Below are positions 33,466 through 42,077 of a DNA stretch of 64,000 nt, one piece after another. Where the stretch lies: assembly GCF_036199905.1 (NCBI RefSeq), contig NZ_CP108109.1:5455501-5519500 (forward strand), in the 5' to 3' direction. A program made the position numbers and the translations under genes. Numbering within the stretch: the stretch's first letter is position 1; each line of letters opens with the position of its first letter. The notes under the pieces are model-generated. The model worked only from the letters and a program-made list of their open reading frames with translations, was not told where the DNA came from and made no database searches. The DNA is from Streptomyces sp. NBC_00223 (GTDB lineage Bacteria > Actinomycetota > Actinomycetes > Streptomycetales > Streptomycetaceae).

Positions 33466-33661
33466 GGACAGCCTCCTTGAGGATTACCTCGGGGATTTCC
33501 ACCAGGCCCTCACCCGTGGGCGGAGTGAAGGCGTCGGACAGGGTCCCTTGGATCACGAAAGAGCCGTTCTCAGTCCGGTACACGTTCGGGCAATCATTCT
33601 GATTGCACTCACCGTTGCCGTTACCGTTTCCGGTAAGGCGGGTCAGTTCCTCGTGTGCCAT
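33449..33661 (-). CDS. Small CxxxxCP protein (copy 2)
   Basis: 70 residues. An Asn-Gly run (GNGNGNGE, residues 11-18) precedes Cys19-x4-Cys24-Pro25 and YRTENGSFVIQG (28-39); the C-terminal half is VEIPEVILKEAVRAL. It matches the copy-1 protein over the CxxxxCP...RTExGS..IQG core. ATG 33661 follows AAGGGGGG. It is the first gene of the island when read on the minus strand. Confidence 0.75.
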   Translation of the reverse strand: MAHEELTRLTGNGNGNGECNQNDCPNVYRTENGSFVIQGTLSDAFTPPTGEGLVEIPEVILKEAVRALGW

Positions 33662-33869
33662 GTCGAACCCCCCTTGTCGCCGACCCCTGTTGGGGGCAAT
33701 GACTATGACGGTACGAGTGGTGTGCCGGGGTCGTCCATGCGGCAACGCCGATATTCGCGTTGTCGGGTTGTTGATCTTCGGTGCTTGGAGGGCAGACCAG
33801 CCGGGACCGGTCCACGGGGCCCTCCACTACGCGTCAACCCGGAGGCTCCGGGGCGGTCAGCTGGACGCA

Positions 33870-33902
33870 GCGGAGCCCCCGGCATCCGCCGGAGGGCTCC
33901 GC
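33870..33902 (-). terminator. Terminator after the class I fumarase gene
   Basis: 9-bp stem (GCGGAGCCC with GGGCTCCGC) around an inner CCGG/CCGG dyad, 21 bases past the fumarase stop. Confidence 0.7.
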
Positions 33903-33922
33903 GTACGACCGCTACAGCCTGG

Positions 33923-35578
33923 TCACGCCTCGCGGCGGACGGGGATGGTGGTGAAGGTGGGGGAGGGGGTCGGGTCCTGGAAGAAGTCGTTGCCCTTGTC
34001 GTCCACGACGACGAACGCCGGGAAGTCCTCGACCTCGATCTTCCAGACCGCCTCCATACCGAGTTCGGCGTACTCGACGACCTCGACCTTCTTGATGCAG
34101 TCCTGCGCGAGCCGCGCCGCCGGGCCGCCGATCGACCCGAGATAGAAGCCGCCGTGCGCGGCACACGCGTCGGTGACCTGCTTGCTGCGGTTGCCCTTCG
34201 CCAGCATCACCAGCGACCCGCCCGCCGCCTGGAACTGCTCGACGTACGCGTCCATCCGCCCCGCCGTGGTCGGCCCGAAGGACCCTGACGCGTAGCCCTC
34301 GGGCGTCTTCGCGGGCCCGGCGTAGTAGACCGCGTGGTCCCGCAGGTACTGCGGCATCTCCTCGCCCGCGTCCAGCCGTTCCTTGATCTTGGCGTGGGCG
34401 ATGTCCCGCGCCACGACCAGCGGTCCGGACAGCGAGAGCCGGGTCTTGACCGGGTACTTGGTCAGCTCCGCGCGGATCTCGGACATCGGCCGGTTGAGGT
34501 CGATCCGGACCACGTCGTCGGCCAGATGCTCATCCGTGGTCTCGGGCAGGAAGCGCGCCGGGTCGGTCTCCAACTGCTCAAGGAAGACGCCCTCGGCGGT
34601 GATCTTCGCCAGCGCCTGCCGGTCGGCCGAGCAGGAGACCGCGATGGCCACCGGGCAGGACGCGCCGTGCCGGGGGAGCCGTACCACCCGCACGTCGTGG
34701 CAGAAGTACTTGCCGCCGAACTGCGCCCCGATACCGATGCGCTGGGTCAGCTCGAAGACCTTCTCCTCCAGCTCCTTGTCCCGGAAGCCGTTCCCCTCGG
34801 GCGACCCGGCGGCGGGCAGCTCGTCCAGATAGTGCGCGGAGGCGTACTTCGCGGTCTTGAGCGCGAACTCCGCGCTCGTGCCGCCGACGACGATCGCGAG
34901 GTGGTAGGGCGGGCAGGCGGCCGTACCGAGCGAACGGATCTTCTCCTCCAGGAACTTCATCATGGAGGTCTCGTTCAGTACGGCCTTCGTCTCCTGGTAG
35001 AGGAACGACTTGTTGGCGCTGCCCCCGCCCTTGGCCATGAACAGGAACTTGTACGCGCCGCCGTCGGTCGCGTACAGCTCGATCTGGGCGGGCAGGTTGG
35101 AGCCGGTGTTCTTCTCGTCCCACATGGTCAGCGGGGCCATCTGGGAGTAGCGCAGATTGAGCTTGGTGTACGCGTCGAAGATGCCGCGGGACAGTGCCTC
35201 CTCGTCGCCGCCGGAGGTCAGCACCTGCTGGCCGCGCTTGCCCATGACGATCGCGGTGCCGGTGTCCTGGCACATCGGGAGCACGCCCGCGGCGGCGATG
35301 TTCGCGTTCTTGAGCAGGTCGAGCGCGACGAAGCGGTCGTTGGCGCTGGCCTGCGGGTCGTCGAGGATACGGCGCAGCTGGGCGAGGTGGGTGGGCCGCA
35401 GGTAGTGCGAGATGTCGTGCATCGCCTCGGCCGCGAGCCGGCGCAGCGCCTCGGGCTCGACCTTGAGGAAGGTCCGGCCGTCGGCCTCGAAGGTGCTGAC
35501 TCCTTCGGAGGTGACGAGGCGGTACGCGGTGGTGTCCTCGCCGAGGGGGAGCAGATCCGTATAGGAGAACTCGGGCAT
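33923..35578 (-). CDS. Class I fumarate hydratase (iron-sulfur)
   Basis: 551 residues, the single-chain FumA/FumB-type length. Cysteines that would hold the 4Fe-4S cluster are in VLPMCQDTGTA, CHDVRVVRLPRHGASCPVAIAVSC and nearby. The conserved ends GSFGPTTAGRMDAYV and KGNRSKQV are present. It hydrates fumarate to malate and is oxygen-sensitive, complementing the cluster-free FumC at 25432. ATG 35578 lies after GAGGAATACCCCCT. The two fumarase genes are separated only by DNA of the accessory island. Confidence 0.95.
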   Translation of the reverse strand: MPEFSYTDLLPLGEDTTAYRLVTSEGVSTFEADGRTFLKVEPEALRRLAAEAMHDISHYLRPTHLAQLRRILDDPQASANDRFVALDLLKNANIAAAGVLPMCQDTGTAIVMGKRGQQVLTSGGDEEALSRGIFDAYTKLNLRYSQMAPLTMWDEKNTGSNLPAQIELYATDGGAYKFLFMAKGGGSANKSFLYQETKAVLNETSMMKFLEEKIRSLGTAACPPYHLAIVVGGTSAEFALKTAKYASAHYLDELPAAGSPEGNGFRDKELEEKVFELTQRIGIGAQFGGKYFCHDVRVVRLPRHGASCPVAIAVSCSADRQALAKITAEGVFLEQLETDPARFLPETTDEHLADDVVRIDLNRPMSEIRAELTKYPVKTRLSLSGPLVVARDIAHAKIKERLDAGEEMPQYLRDHAVYYAGPAKTPEGYASGSFGPTTAGRMDAYVEQFQAAGGSLVMLAKGNRSKQVTDACAAHGGFYLGSIGGPAARLAQDCIKKVEVVEYAELGMEAVWKIEVEDFPAFVVVDDKGNDFFQDPTPSPTFTTIPVRREA

Positions 35579-35789
35579 AGGGGGTATTCCTCACTCGGCT
35601 GCGTCGACGCTGAAGCCCATTCAGGTTAGAGCGTCCCGGGGCCGCCACCCTTGTGAGGTCCCCCTCACCTGCTCCCCGGGTCCGGCGGCGGGAGCCCGGG
35701 CCCCGCACCCCGCTGGGCGCTCCCCCTAGGGGACCCGCCCGCAAACCTCGGGGTAGTCGCGATCTATCGCGTCTGTGTACGGTGGACGC

Positions 35790-36485
35790 GTGGATGAATC
35801 GCCGCTCCAGAAGCGCCCGCAATCCCCGGCGGCCCCGACAGCCCCGGCAACCCCCGCGGCCCCGGTCGCCCAGGCCGAGCTGCGAGCCTCGGACGCGGAC
35901 CGCGACCGTATCGCCGACATCCTGCGCGAAGCCCTGGCCGAGGGCCGCCTCGACGCCACCGAGCACTCCGAGCGCGTCGAGAAGGTCTACGCCGCCAAGA
36001 CCCTCGGCGAACTGGAGCCGCTGGTACGGGACCTGCCGGTCGGCCCGACGGCCGTCCAGGCGCCGGCGGCCGTCCCCCGCGTGTACACCCCCGACCCCAG
36101 CGGCGAGAACCCGAACCTCGTCGGCATCCTAGGCGGCGCCGAACGCAAGGGGCGCTGGCGCGTCGGCCACCGGATCACCGCCGTGGCCATCATGGGCGGC
36201 GTCGAGATCGACCTGTCCGAAGCGACCTTCACCGCACCGGAGTTGGTCATCCACTGCACGGCGATCATGGGCGGCGTCAGCATCCGGCTGCCGGAGAACG
36301 TGACGCTGCGCGGCGGCGGGGTGGTCGGCATCATGGGCGGCTCCGACATCAAGGCGTTCGAGTCGCCGGAGCCGGGCGCGCCGGTGGTCCGGGTCGACGG
36401 ACTCGCCTTCTGGGGCGGCGTGGAGGCCAAGGCCAAGCGCGGCAAGAAGGTCAAGGACTGGGTGAAGAAGCGGCTCGACGGCTGA
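35790..36485 (+). CDS. DUF1707 and LiaF-like C-terminal domain protein
   Basis: 231 residues from GTG 35790 (an in-frame GTG at 35775 adds five). A Pro/Ala-rich start leads to a DUF1707 domain (about 30-85, ELRASDADRDRIADILREALAEGRLDATEHSERVEKVYAA, quoted here in parts: RASDADRDR, EGRLDATEHSERV). The second half has repeated IMGGV/IMGGS turns (VAIMGGVEIDLSEA, AIMGGVSIRLP, GIMGGSDIKAF), the beta-helical LiaF/YvqF C-terminal fold. These proteins are linked to envelope stress sensing. Next to the WhiB-like gene, as in other Streptomyces. Confidence 0.88.
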   Translation: MDESPLQKRPQSPAAPTAPATPAAPVAQAELRASDADRDRIADILREALAEGRLDATEHSERVEKVYAAKTLGELEPLVRDLPVGPTAVQAPAAVPRVYTPDPSGENPNLVGILGGAERKGRWRVGHRITAVAIMGGVEIDLSEATFTAPELVIHCTAIMGGVSIRLPENVTLRGGGVVGIMGGSDIKAFESPEPGAPVVRVDGLAFWGGVEAKAKRGKKVKDWVKKRLDG

Positions 36486-36948
36486 GGATTCGCTTGGCGC
36501 TTGGCGCTCGGCTTTTCGGCGGTTGGCTTTTCGGTGCCCGGTACTCAGCGTCTGGCGCTGCGTTGCTCGGTGTTCGGGCCGGTCCGCGGGCATCCGCGCG
36601 CACGGCCGGTGCGCGTCCGGGCGGCCGGATCGCGCCCGCGCCCGGACCTCGCCCGGCCTCCGGCGCCCGCCGGAAGCGGGCCCGCGCCGCGCTGACGCGC
36701 GGCCAATCACGCACCAGGCGCGAGCGCCTGGTGCGTGTGTACGCCACCGATCGTGCGTGTTCATGCCAATTCGCAGGTCGGGACGTCACCGCTGTGACAC
36801 CAGTGATGAACACGGTGCGCATGAAGTCGCGCACAGCGGGTAGGGGAACGGCACGCCGCCGCACGGCTGCCCCGGCATCCCCTTGCCCGGGACGCCGGCC
36901 GGCGACGGGCAAGCGTGGCAATCGCCGAGCCGTCGTCAGGAGTTACCC
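36486..36948 (+). promoter_or_regulatory. 463-bp leader region of the WhiB-like gene with strong dyads
   Basis: No credible gene. It holds a perfect 14-bp hairpin with a 2-base loop at 36708-36737 (CACGCACCAGGCGC arm), a GTCAC-N4-GTGAC dyad at 36785-36798, and a wider 9-bp inverted repeat CGTGTTCAT/ATGAACACG (36756-36764 with 36806-36814) that encloses it. The nested dyads lie about 150 bases before the start and are plausible operator sites. Confidence 0.5.
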
Positions 36949-37302
36949 GTGCTTCAACCGATCGAGCCCGTCACGGACCCCGCGTTCCCGCCAGGTCACC
37001 CGCGGGACCTGGGCGGCCCCTGGCACTCGGAGGCCGCGTGTCGCAGCGATGAGGCGGGGCTGTTCTTCGCCCCCTCCAAGGAGCCGACCGCGGCCCGGCT
37101 GTCCCGCGAGGAGGCCGCCAAGCGGGTCTGCGCCCGCTGCCCGGTGATGCTCGAATGCCGCGAACACGCCCTGCTGCAGCCCGAGCCGTACGGCGTGTGG
37201 GGCGGGATGACCGCCGCCGAGCGCCGGGTGGTGCTGGCCCGCAGGCGCCGCCGCGAGGTCGAACTCCAGCGCCCCGCCGCCCGGATAGCCGCCGCCGGTT
37301 GA
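36949..37302 (+). CDS. wblI: WhiB-family iron-sulfur regulator
   Basis: 117 residues from GTG 36949, seven bases after CAGGAG. The four cluster cysteines are Cys31, Cys61, Cys64 and Cys70 (CARCPVMLEC); the GVWGG turn is at 82-86 and a basic tail (RRRRREVE) follows. Wbl proteins bind a 4Fe-4S cluster and act with the principal sigma factor. The symbol rests on remembered gene order beside glpX and the fumarases in S. coelicolor, so it is tentative; the family is certain. Confidence 0.9.
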   Translation: MLQPIEPVTDPAFPPGHPRDLGGPWHSEAACRSDEAGLFFAPSKEPTAARLSREEAAKRVCARCPVMLECREHALLQPEPYGVWGGMTAAERRVVLARRRRREVELQRPAARIAAAG

Positions 37303-37387
37303 CCGCGTCGCATCTCCCGCCCACCGGCCGCGGCCCAGGGAGCACGGGGCCCGGGCAGGGGCGGCCGGGGCAGGAGATGCGACGCGG
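37303..37387. terminator. Large 15-bp inverted repeat after the WhiB-like gene
   Basis: CCGCGTCGCATCTCC (37303-37317) pairs perfectly with 37373-37387. The 55-base interior contains further G/C-rich dyads. It begins at the WhiB stop codon and lies between convergent genes. Confidence 0.6.
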
Positions 37388-37434
37388 CACGGTGTCACGC
37401 GGCCGTGCCCGGCCGTACGACCGCGCTCGGACAT

Positions 37435-37494
37435 ACGACGTCCGGCTGTACGACGTCCGGCTGTACGACGTCCGGCTGTACGACATCCGGCTGT
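37435..37494. repeat. Four tandem 15-bp repeats
   Basis: Unit ACGACGTCCGGCTGT at 37435, 37450 and 37465 is identical; the fourth (37480) has one change (A for G). A decayed unit follows (TCGACCGTGCTCAG). The array sits in the convergent gap between the WhiB-like gene and glpX, 49 bases past the glpX stop. Confidence 0.9.
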
Positions 37495-37542
37495 TCGACC
37501 GTGCTCAGCCGTACGACCGCGCCCAGTCCGGCGGGGCCGTGC

Positions 37543-38574
37543 TCAGCGCGCCCGGTCGAAGTCGATCGCGCTGTACGCCCGCAGCTTCGACAGCCGGTGC
37601 ACCGAGTCGATCTGCCTGATCGTGCCCGACCTGGAGCGCATCACCAGTGACGAGGTGGTCGCGGTCTCCGCGCGGTAGCGGACCCCGCGCAGCAGTTCGC
37701 CGTCCGTGATGCCGGTCGCCACGAAGAAGACGTTGTCGCCGCTGACCAGGTCCTTGGTGTGCAGCACCCGGTCCAGGTCGTGCCCGGCGTCCAGCGCACG
37801 CCGCCGCTCGGCATCGTCCTTGGGCCACAGCTTTCCCTGGATCGTGCCGCCCAGACAGGTGATCGCGCAGGCCGCGATGATGCCCTCGGGAGTGCCGCCG
37901 ATCCCCAACAGCAGGTCGACACCGGTCCCTTCGCGTACGGCCATGATCGCGCCCGCCACGTCGCCGTCCGAGATGAACTTGATCCGGGCGCCCGTCTCGC
38001 GGATCTCCCGGGCCAGTGTGTTGTGGCGCGGCCGGTCGAGCAGCACGACCGTGACGTCCTCGGGGGCACCGCCCTTGGCCTTCGCCACCCGGCGGATGTT
38101 CACCGCGGCCGGCGCCTCGATGTCCACGAACTCCGCCGCTTCGGGGCCCGCCACCAGCTTGTCCATGTAGAAGACCGCCGAGGGGTCGAACATCGTGCCC
38201 CGGTCGGCGACCGCGAGCACCGAGACGGCGTTCGGCATGCCCTTGGCGGTCAGCGTCGTACCGTCCACGGGGTCCACGGCGACGTCGCACTCCGCACCGG
38301 TGCCGTCACCCACCCGCTCCCCGTTGTAGAGCATCGGCGCTTCGTCCTTCTCGCCTTCGCCGATGACCACGACGCCGTTCATCGAGACGGTGTGCACCAG
38401 CGTCCGCATCGCGTTGACCGCGGCGCCGTCGGCGCCGTTCTTGTCTCCGCGGCCGACCCACCGCCCGGCGGCCATCGCGGCGGCCTCGGTGACCCGGACC
38501 AACTCCAGGGCGAGGTTGCGATCGGGGGCCTCCGGGCTCACTTCGAGTTGCGGGGGCAAGTGCTGTTCGGTCAT
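37543..38574 (-). CDS. glpX: Class II fructose-1,6-bisphosphatase
   Basis: 343 residues. Metal-binding motifs VVIGEGEKDEAPML and DVAVDPVDGTTL, then ISDGDVAGAIMAV, are those of GlpX enzymes. It removes the 1-phosphate from fructose 1,6-bisphosphate in gluconeogenesis. ATG 38574 (MTEQHLPPQL) follows AAAGGTG. It converges with the WhiB-like gene. Confidence 0.95.
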   Translation of the reverse strand: MTEQHLPPQLEVSPEAPDRNLALELVRVTEAAAMAAGRWVGRGDKNGADGAAVNAMRTLVHTVSMNGVVVIGEGEKDEAPMLYNGERVGDGTGAECDVAVDPVDGTTLTAKGMPNAVSVLAVADRGTMFDPSAVFYMDKLVAGPEAAEFVDIEAPAAVNIRRVAKAKGGAPEDVTVVLLDRPRHNTLAREIRETGARIKFISDGDVAGAIMAVREGTGVDLLLGIGGTPEGIIAACAITCLGGTIQGKLWPKDDAERRRALDAGHDLDRVLHTKDLVSGDNVFFVATGITDGELLRGVRYRAETATTSSLVMRSRSGTIRQIDSVHRLSKLRAYSAIDFDRAR

Positions 38575-38741
38575 CACGCGCACCTTTCTGTACGAGGACG
38601 GCCGGAAATGAGGGTGCTGTGACCCTATCGCCTGCCCGCTTATATGAGCAGTACGCCTGTCACATGAGCGCACGGAGGGTTGCGGAGAGCCACCGGACCC
38701 CGGGGGTCGGGGCGCTTCCGGGCATGGGGGACGATAGGGGC

Positions 38742-39284
38742 GTGGCAGCAGACAAGCGTGGTAACAAGACGGTCCGGGACCTGGTGCTGTCGATGCTCGT
38801 GCTCGGCGTCGTCGTCTACCTGATCTATCTGTTCATCCCGCACGACTCCAAGGCGTCCCCGGTCAAGGCGGTCAGCTACACCGTGGAGTTGCAGCAGGCC
38901 AGGCGTGACGCGCCCTATCCGGTGGCCGGTCCCGAGGGCCTGGGCGCGGGCTGGCGGGCGAACAGCGTCACCTACGACGCCTCCGACGCCAAGAACGTCA
39001 CCTGGCACCTCGGCTTCATCGACCCCGCGCAGCAGTACGTGTCCGTCGAGCAGACCAACGGCCCGGCCGCAGCCTTCGTCCGCAAGGTCACGCTCGGCGC
39101 CCACCGCGACGGGAACCGTACGGTCGAGGTCGCCGGGAAGACCTGGGACCGCTGGACGGGCGGCCGCTACGCCGCTCTGGTCCGCGAGGAGACCGGTTTC
39201 ACCACCGTCGTCCTGGGTACTGACGGCGAATCCCAGCTCCGTAAGCTGGCCGCCGCCCTCCAGGAGCGCCGCGGCGAGCAGTAG
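38742..39284 (+). CDS. DUF4245 membrane-anchored protein
   Basis: 180 residues from GTG 38742 (in-frame ATG 38724 possible). A short basic N-terminus (ADKRGNKTVRD) is followed by one membrane helix (about 14-35) and a soluble extracytoplasmic domain with WRANSVTYDASDAKNVTWHLGF and WDRWTGGRYAALVRE, the DUF4245 pattern. Function unknown. Divergent from glpX and convergent with xseB. Confidence 0.85.
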   Translation: MAADKRGNKTVRDLVLSMLVLGVVVYLIYLFIPHDSKASPVKAVSYTVELQQARRDAPYPVAGPEGLGAGWRANSVTYDASDAKNVTWHLGFIDPAQQYVSVEQTNGPAAAFVRKVTLGAHRDGNRTVEVAGKTWDRWTGGRYAALVREETGFTTVVLGTDGESQLRKLAAALQERRGEQ

Positions 39285-39313
39285 CCCGCTCAGTCGCGGC
39301 CCGCAGCTCCCCC

Positions 39314-39553
39314 TCAGTCCTCGGGGGAGTCCCCGGCCGTGGCTTCTTCTTCCGCGGCCAGCGCCGCGTCGAGCCGGGCCCTGGCCCCCTCCAGCCAGCG
39401 ACGGCAGATCTTCGCCAGCTCCTCGCCCCGCTCCCACAGCGCGAGGGACTCCTCCAAGGTGGCGCCGCCCGCCTCAAGCCGGCGGACGACGTCGATCAGC
39501 TCGTCGCGCGCCTGCTCGTAGCCGAGTGCCGCGGTGGTGTCCTGGTCTGCCAT
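39314..39553 (-). CDS. xseB: Exodeoxyribonuclease VII small subunit
   Basis: 79 residues. Typical XseB helix-loop-helix: GYEQARDELIDVVRRLEAGG, then LEESLALWERGEELAKICRRWL. With XseA it forms the nuclease that degrades single-stranded DNA to oligonucleotides. It follows xseA on the same strand, 85 bases downstream. Confidence 0.95.
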   Translation of the reverse strand: MADQDTTAALGYEQARDELIDVVRRLEAGGATLEESLALWERGEELAKICRRWLEGARARLDAALAAEEEATAGDSPED

Positions 39554-39638
39554 GGGGGCAAGCCTAGGCCGGGGGTACGACAGGCCCCGCCAGGCCCCGC
39601 GTCACCCGCCGTCCGTTTCGCCGGGAACCCGGCCGCTC

Positions 39639-40868
39639 TCACTCCCGGGCCGGGGACCGGTCCCCGGTCACCCGCACCGCGAACTCCCCCTCGGCGACCC
39701 GCGCCCGCAGCGCGTCCCCCGCCGCCACCTCGCCCGCTTCCCGTACCACCGAGCCGTCCGCGCGCTGGAGCACCGCGTAGCCGCGCCGCAGGGTCTGCGC
39801 GGGGGAGAGGGCGACCACCCGGGCCAGGGTGTGCGTCAGGTCCGCGTCCGCGCGGTCCAGCAGATGCCCGAGCGTGCGCCGCGCCCGGTCCAGCCGGTCC
39901 GCGAGCTGCGCCTCGCGCTCGTCGACCATCCGGTACGGCGCCGCCATCGACGGCCGGCTCAGCGCCGCGTCCAGCCCCCGTTCCTCCCGGTCCAGCAGCC
40001 CCCGCACCACCCGCAGCGCCCGGTCCCGTACCAGCCGCACCCGGGCCAGCTCCTCGCGGACGTCCGGCACGACGCGCTTGGCGGCGTCCGTCGGGGTGGA
40101 CGCCCGCAGATCCGCGACCAGGTCGAGCAGCGGCGAGTCCGGCTCGTGGCCGATCGCCGAGACCACCGGTGTGCCGCACGCGGCGACCGTACGGACCAAC
40201 TGCTCGTCGGAGAAGGGCAGCAGGTCCTCCACGCTGCCGCCGCCGCGGGCCACCACGATCACATCGACCTCGGGGTGCGCGTCCAGTTCGTGGATCGCCT
40301 CGATCACCCGCGGCACCGCGGCCGCGCCCTGCACCGGCACATTGCGCACCTCGAAGCGGACGGCGGGCCAGCGCAGCCGCGCGTTCTCCCGTACGTCCCG
40401 CTCGGCGGCCGAGGCGCGGCCGGTGACCAGGCCGATCAGCTGCGGAAGGAAGGGCAGCGGGAGCTTGCGGTCCAGCGCGAAGAGCCCCTCGGCGGCCAGC
40501 TTCTTCTTCAACTGCTCCAGCCGCGCGAGCAGTTCTCCCACCCCCACCGGCCGGATCTCCACCGCGCGCAGCGACAGCGTGCCCCGAGGCCCGTACCACT
40601 CCGGCTTGGCGTGCACCACGACCCGGGCGCCCTCGCCGACCACGTCCGCGACCTGCTCGAAGACCGCGCGGAAGCAGGTGACGGACAGCGAGACGTCGTG
40701 CGAGGGGTCGCGCAGCGTCAGGAACACCACACCCGCGCCCGGCCGCCGCGACAGCTGGGTGATCTGCCCCTCCACCCACACCGCGCCGAGCCGGTCGATC
40801 CATCCGCCGATCAGCCGCGACACCTCGCCGACCGGGATCGGCGCGTCCGCCGAGGTGTTCAGAGCCAT
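39639..40868 (-). CDS. xseA: Exodeoxyribonuclease VII large subunit
   Basis: 409 residues from ATG 40868. An N-terminal OB-fold (WVEGQITQLSRRPGAGVVFLTLRD) is followed by the catalytic domain with GLVTGRASAAERDV, VDVIVVARGGGSVEDLLPFSDE and SAIGHEPDSPLLDLVADLRA, and a helical C-terminus. In the usual SAIGHExD motif, Pro follows Glu. It lies divergent to ispH, 76 bases apart. Confidence 0.95.
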   Translation of the reverse strand: MALNTSADAPIPVGEVSRLIGGWIDRLGAVWVEGQITQLSRRPGAGVVFLTLRDPSHDVSLSVTCFRAVFEQVADVVGEGARVVVHAKPEWYGPRGTLSLRAVEIRPVGVGELLARLEQLKKKLAAEGLFALDRKLPLPFLPQLIGLVTGRASAAERDVRENARLRWPAVRFEVRNVPVQGAAAVPRVIEAIHELDAHPEVDVIVVARGGGSVEDLLPFSDEQLVRTVAACGTPVVSAIGHEPDSPLLDLVADLRASTPTDAAKRVVPDVREELARVRLVRDRALRVVRGLLDREERGLDAALSRPSMAAPYRMVDEREAQLADRLDRARRTLGHLLDRADADLTHTLARVVALSPAQTLRRGYAVLQRADGSVVREAGEVAAGDALRARVAEGEFAVRVTGDRSPARE

Positions 40869-40944
40869 ACCCGGCACATTAGAGCCTGGCTCCGACACCG
40901 TGCGCCCCACCACGGGCCCCGGGCGCCCCCGTACGATGGACCGC

Positions 40945-41928
40945 ATGACTGCAACGACTCCCCGCCGCGTCCTCCTCGCCGCCCCCCGGGGGTACTGCGC
41001 GGGTGTGGACCGGGCCGTGATCACCGTCGAGAAGGCGCTTGAGCAGTACGGCGCGCCGGTCTACGTGCGCAAGCAGATCGTGCACAACAAGTACGTCGTG
41101 CAGACCCTGGAGAAGAAGGGCGCCGTCTTCGTCGACGAGACGGAGGAGGTGCCCGAGAACGCCATCGTGATCTTCTCCGCGCACGGTGTGGCCCCGGTCG
41201 TCCACGAGGAGGCCGCACAGCGCAGTCTCGCCTCCATTGACGCGACCTGCCCGCTCGTCACCAAGGTGCACAAGGAGGCCGTGCGGTTCGCCGACTCCGA
41301 CTACGACATCCTGCTCATCGGCCACGAGGGCCACGAAGAGGTCGTCGGCACCATGGGCGAGGCCCCCGAGCGGATGCACCTCGTGGACGGGCCCGCCGAC
41401 GCCGCCAAGGTCGAGGTCCGCGACGAGTCCAAGGTCGTCTGGCTCTCCCAGACCACCCTGTCCGTGGACGAGACGATGGAGACGGTCGACGCCCTCAAGG
41501 AGCGCTTCCCGCAGCTGATCAGCCCGCCCAGCGACGACATCTGCTACGCCACCCAGAACCGTCAGGTCGCCGTCAAGGAGATCGCCGGGGAGGCCGATCT
41601 GGTCATCGTCGTCGGCTCCCGCAACTCCTCCAACTCCATCCGGCTGGTCGAGGTCGCGCTCCAGTCCGGCGCCGGGGCCTCGTACCTGGTGGACTTCGCC
41701 GAGGAGTGCGAGGACGGCTGGCTTGAGGGGGTGCGCACGGTCGGGGTGACCTCCGGCGCCTCCGTCCCCGAGATCCTGGTCGACGGTGTGCTGGAGTGGC
41801 TTGCCGCGCGCGGCTTCGCGGACGTCGAGGTCGTCACGTCGGCCAAGGAGTCGATCCAGTTCTCGCTTCCCAAGGAACTGCGGCGCGATCTGCGTGCGGA
41901 GCTGGCCGCCGGGGAATCGGCCAAGTAG
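40945..41928 (+). CDS. ispH: 4-hydroxy-3-methylbut-2-enyl diphosphate reductase
   Basis: 327 residues. The three 4Fe-4S cysteines are in APRGYCAGVDRA (Cys18), SIDATCPLVTK and SDDICYATQNRQ. The active-site VGSRNSSNSIRL loop is intact. It makes IPP and DMAPP in the last step of the MEP pathway, the only isoprenoid source in most streptomycetes, and so feeds the cis-prenyltransferase at 10779. ATG 40945 is chosen over an in-frame ATG nine bases upstream; both give nearly the same protein. Confidence 0.96.
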   Translation: MTATTPRRVLLAAPRGYCAGVDRAVITVEKALEQYGAPVYVRKQIVHNKYVVQTLEKKGAVFVDETEEVPENAIVIFSAHGVAPVVHEEAAQRSLASIDATCPLVTKVHKEAVRFADSDYDILLIGHEGHEEVVGTMGEAPERMHLVDGPADAAKVEVRDESKVVWLSQTTLSVDETMETVDALKERFPQLISPPSDDICYATQNRQVAVKEIAGEADLVIVVGSRNSSNSIRLVEVALQSGAGASYLVDFAEECEDGWLEGVRTVGVTSGASVPEILVDGVLEWLAARGFADVEVVTSAKESIQFSLPKELRRDLRAELAAGESAK

Positions 41929-41937
41929 TGAGGTTCG

Positions 41938-41956
41938 CGGGGACGCGCGGTCCCCG
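41938..41956 (+). terminator. Short hairpin after ispH
   Basis: 7-bp stem CGGGGAC/GTCCCCG with a 5-base loop, 9 bases after the stop. Confidence 0.5.
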
Positions 41957-42077
41957 GGACGCGTCGGCGTTTCACGGAAGGCCGGCGGGGCCCGGGGGCC
42001 ACCGGGGCTCGCCGGATTCACCGTGCGTGAGGACTGCCAACGGGTGAGGCTTTCCGCTCCCCCCTAACGTGGAGGCC

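Noticed and set aside
36494..37147. Possible gene between the DUF1707 and WhiB-like genes
   Set aside because: Low-complexity Arg/Ala/Gly translation, overlaps the WhiB-like gene in another frame, no ribosome site.
37435..37494. CRISPR array
   Set aside because: The 15-bp units are directly adjacent with no spacers; this is a simple tandem repeat.
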